Position numbers and translations under genes: made by a program
Shown here: one piece after another, positions 33,434 to 35,713 of the stretch
Layout of the letters: each line of letters starts with the position of its first letter
Position numbering within the stretch: the first letter of the stretch is position 1
NCBI GenBank assembly: GCA_018136815.1
Contig: CM030943.1
Location: forward strand, 2,101,157 to 2,136,869
Length of the DNA: 35,713 nucleotides
Reading direction: 5' to 3'
From: Isochrysis galbana
Lineage: Eukaryota; Haptophyta; Isochrysidales; Isochrysidaceae
Notes under the pieces: generated by a model
What the model saw: only the letters and a program-made list of their open reading frames with translations
Database searches by the model: none
What the model was told of the DNA's origin: nothing

Positions 33434-34492
33434 CCACGCTAAGGCTAAGGCCTATCGCCTGACTCCGAAGGCGTTTGCGTTTGCAGCTTGCTGTCCCCCC
33501 ATGAGGGGGAGCAACATGGCAGCTGTGCGTGGTGTGGCCGGGGCCACGGGCCGTGTGGCGCGGCCGGAGTCGCACGCACCTACTTGGCCTCTGCTAGTGG
33601 GCGCGCGTCGTTTTGCCAGCGACCGCTCCATGTGACGTCCATCTGCCATGTGAGTGGGGGGGGGGTCTCCTCTCCCTCGGTGGGGGGGCCTGAGGAGAGA
33701 AGAGCTGCGCCGAGGCGCTCCATCGCAACCAAGTAAAATTTATTTGCACTACGCCGTCAAAAAGCATTGGAGAGTGCTGCTTGATATCTCACCCTCCACT
33801 CCAAAGATGCGCAATCCTAGAAAGTCCTCGCACTATCTACGCAAAAGACAAGAAACTCACTATATCTCGAAGCACCACGAACGAGATTGTGTGCCTGCAT
33901 CCAATCCTACGATGCCGCGCTCACGCATGCGCACGTACGTCGCCCTCCTTCGCTGTGTGGCTCACATTCTTGGGCGCCGACCAGTACACCTCTTGTCCCA
34001 ATGAGACGCACAAGGTGTGCCGCTGCTCCATATATTACATCGCTCCGTGGAAGGTTTGTGGAGCTCCTGACGGGCAAGAGGTCCGCAATACACACAACCG
34101 ACCGCACAATGCATTGTGCCGTGCGGCCCCGATGTTGCAGTGAGCCTTGCGGCCTGACCGTCTGCCGTGGCTGGGCGGCGCAGGCTCTGCTCGGAACACC
34201 ACCACCCACGCACGAAACACCTCCTCCACACCGGGTGCTCCACTCCTCCAAGGTGGCGGATGCGTTCAATATGGCGGGTGAACGCGCGCCGTGCAGGCGA
34301 TCCGCCATGCGTGCATCCAGCACCTCAGTGGGACTAGGCGCGATGCCCTTGGACTCCTCAGCGCACGCCGCAGGCGAGTGTACATGCGCTCCGGGAACCT
34401 CCGCCGTGGGACCAACAGCAGATTGCTCAGGCGGGGTGCGGAGCGCGAGGGCCGTCTGAGGATCCTCCGGAGACCTTCACGGCGGGCCGGGC
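33434..34492. other. Stretch without a recognised gene
   Basis: Open frames exist on both strands (for example 33781-34143 plus, Cys-rich in its second half), but none resembles a known family and none has convincing splice partners. A G run lies at 33656-33665. The last part probably holds the 3' UTR of the HAD-like gene (-). Confidence 0.4.
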
Positions 34493-35713
34493 TCAGCGCG
34501 GGTCCTCCGACTGAAAGACCTCACGGATGCCCATGAGCGTCAGGTCTTCCAGCGATGACAAGCGCAGGTCGGCGTGCATCATATCGTAAGCGGGATGCCT
34601 GCGAGTGGCGGGACTTCCTGGTGGGCGAGTGGGCGGGTGCGCACATGGGAGTGATGGCGCCGGCCAGTGGCAGCACACCTTCCTGCAATGGCAACGACCT
34701 TGGTCATGGCCTCTTTGGCAGCGCTAACCCCCATTGGCTCGTCCTCAAAGACGAGGCACCTTTCAGTGGAAAGTGGTTTATGTCCGCGTCGACACAAGGC
34801 TGCTAGAGCTTTTCAGGTGCGTGAGCGGAGGCGAGCGCGCCGCAGGGCGCATTCCTCACCTCGATGGCGGTCGGTGTAGCTTAACACACGCGACAAGGTA
34901 GCCCTGCTCGTCCGTCTCGGCGCCGTCTTCAGCAGTGACACACTGCGGTAGGCAGTGTGCAGTGGCGGGTGAGCCATGTGAACGCGGGCTCGTACACACT
35001 ATCGCGTCAACGCGTCGCCGCGGGCGCTGGGATGCAACCTTTTGGAAGAGGCCGTCGAGTCCCGCATCCGCCACTGCCTCCTCTGTCATGTCCTCGTCGA
35101 GCCCCGAGCACAAGCAGCAGGGCACCTGCATGTGGGCGGTCAGCAACAGAGGGGGCCCTAGGTGGGTCCGGGCATGCACGGCGTAACGCCGCGGTTGACG
35201 CGGAGCGGCGCACCGCACCTCATAAGTGTTGAGCGTCTCCAGCAGGCGCAAGACCCCCGGCCGGGGTGTGAAGCTGTGCTCACGTATCCTTCGGCCGTAT
35301 ATTTGGCCGAAATCGAATGCGAGCGATTGAGCCTCTCCCCAGTCATCGATAGCGGACTGCCAGCGGAAGACCTGGTAGGCGGGCAATAAAATGATCGGGC
35401 CTTGGAAAGGAGAGAGTAGGGCAGCGTGGATGAGAGAGGTGGCGTGGCAACTTACCTTGGTGATGGCCACCTCGGGCCGGTGCCCAAGTGCCCGGTCGGT
35501 TTCGTCCTCGTCGGGAATGGGTAGAGAGTTGTTCTCGGCCACCTCAGCCCAAGCGCCGTGAATCAACTGCACGGACGGTAAGAGATGGTGGTAAAGGAAC
35601 CGCGCACATCACGTCGGCATAGGCCAGGGGCAGAGTCGAAGGAGGGAATGTGAGGGGGCGCGCCTCGCGTGTGCCGTTGAAAACTACGTCCCACTTGAAA
35701 ATGGCGCCGTACG
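34493..35713 (-). CDS. HAD-superfamily protein of the plant chloroplast type, catalytic residues replaced (5' end outside window)
   Basis: Seven exons are visible: 35713(partial)-35664, 35566-35456, 35371-35219, 35125-35039, 34942-34888, 34799-34679 and 34598-34493. The introns are 80-97 nt and all phases are consistent. Joined, the order follows plant HAD-like proteins annotated as chloroplastic pyrimidine phosphatases: GAIFKWDVVF (motif I), HGAWAEVAENNSLPIP, a cap with VAITKVFRW, TPRPGVLRLLETL, CLCSGLDEDM (motif II), CVTAEDGAETDEQ (motif III position), ERCLVFEDEPMGVSAAKEA (motif IV) and VVAIAG, ending SSLEDLTLMGI. The motif I nucleophile Asp is Lys (FKWD). The motif III segment, normally GKPDPE, reads AETDEQ without the Lys. 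It is therefore probably not a working phosphatase. The first visible donor is GC rather than GT. The transit peptide, if any, is outside the window. Confidence 0.75.

Noticed and set aside
1..35713. tRNA or rRNA genes
   Set aside because: No stretch with the tRNA T-loop/anticodon pattern or with recognisable rRNA sequence was found by eye on either strand. A covariance-model scan (tRNAscan-SE, Infernal) would settle it.

Overview
The window looks like nuclear DNA of a GC-rich, unicellular photosynthetic eukaryote, most likely an alga. The host genes are eukaryotic: DNA polymerase delta subunit 2, an ankyrin-DHHC palmitoyltransferase, an EGF-exostosin GT47, a PP28/PDAP1-like phosphoprotein and a plant-type HAD-like protein. 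Several are split by short introns of about 80-510 nt. One gene has an N-terminus like a plastid leader. I cannot name the species. Host genes are separated by retroelement fragments, low-complexity tracts and palindromes, and there is one 100-N assembly gap.

Layout. 1-3.1 kb: repeat fragments, including two retroelement-like 5' ends (family A) with related ORF starts. 3.17-3.66 kb: PP28-like gene (+). 4.1-4.7 kb: family C repeat. 4.93-6.91 kb: two-exon ANK-DHHC gene (-). 7.1-9.9 kb: a LINE-type ORF (+) whose reverse transcriptase is missing although the frame stays open. 10.5-10.8 kb: dense hairpin array. 11.06-14.15 kb: four-exon GT47 gene (+). 14.6-15.0 kb: family C in inverted orientation. 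15.8-16.07 kb: broken chromodomain gene. 16.4-17.8 kb: POLD2 (-). 18.1-18.2 kb: gap. 18.2-25.0 kb: large LTR-type retroelement (-). 26-27.2 kb: ankyrin scrap, proline-rich minisatellite and tandem repeat. 27.2-28.7 kb: two gag-start fragments (family B). 29.7-30.7 kb: three-exon unrecognised gene (+). 32.3-33.4 kb: nested palindromes, then family A and family B fragments lying head to head. 34.5-35.7 kb: seven-exon HAD-like gene (-), running off the right edge.

The most unusual system is the retroelement at 18.2-25.0 kb. Its gag ends in one TAG, and the same frame then stays open for 378 more codons. That tail overlaps the pol frame by about 37 nt at a -1 offset. Pol starts with a phage-type DNA cytosine methyltransferase-like domain (HPPCTYLS and ENP motifs), followed by a retropepsin (DTGAGPS). 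The gap removes the reverse transcriptase and everything after it. Fragments of the leader and gag start of related elements occur three more times in the window.

The host genes do not form a pathway; they are independent transcription units in a repeat-rich region. Exon structures were worked out by eye from splice signals, reading frame and family similarity, with no transcript data.
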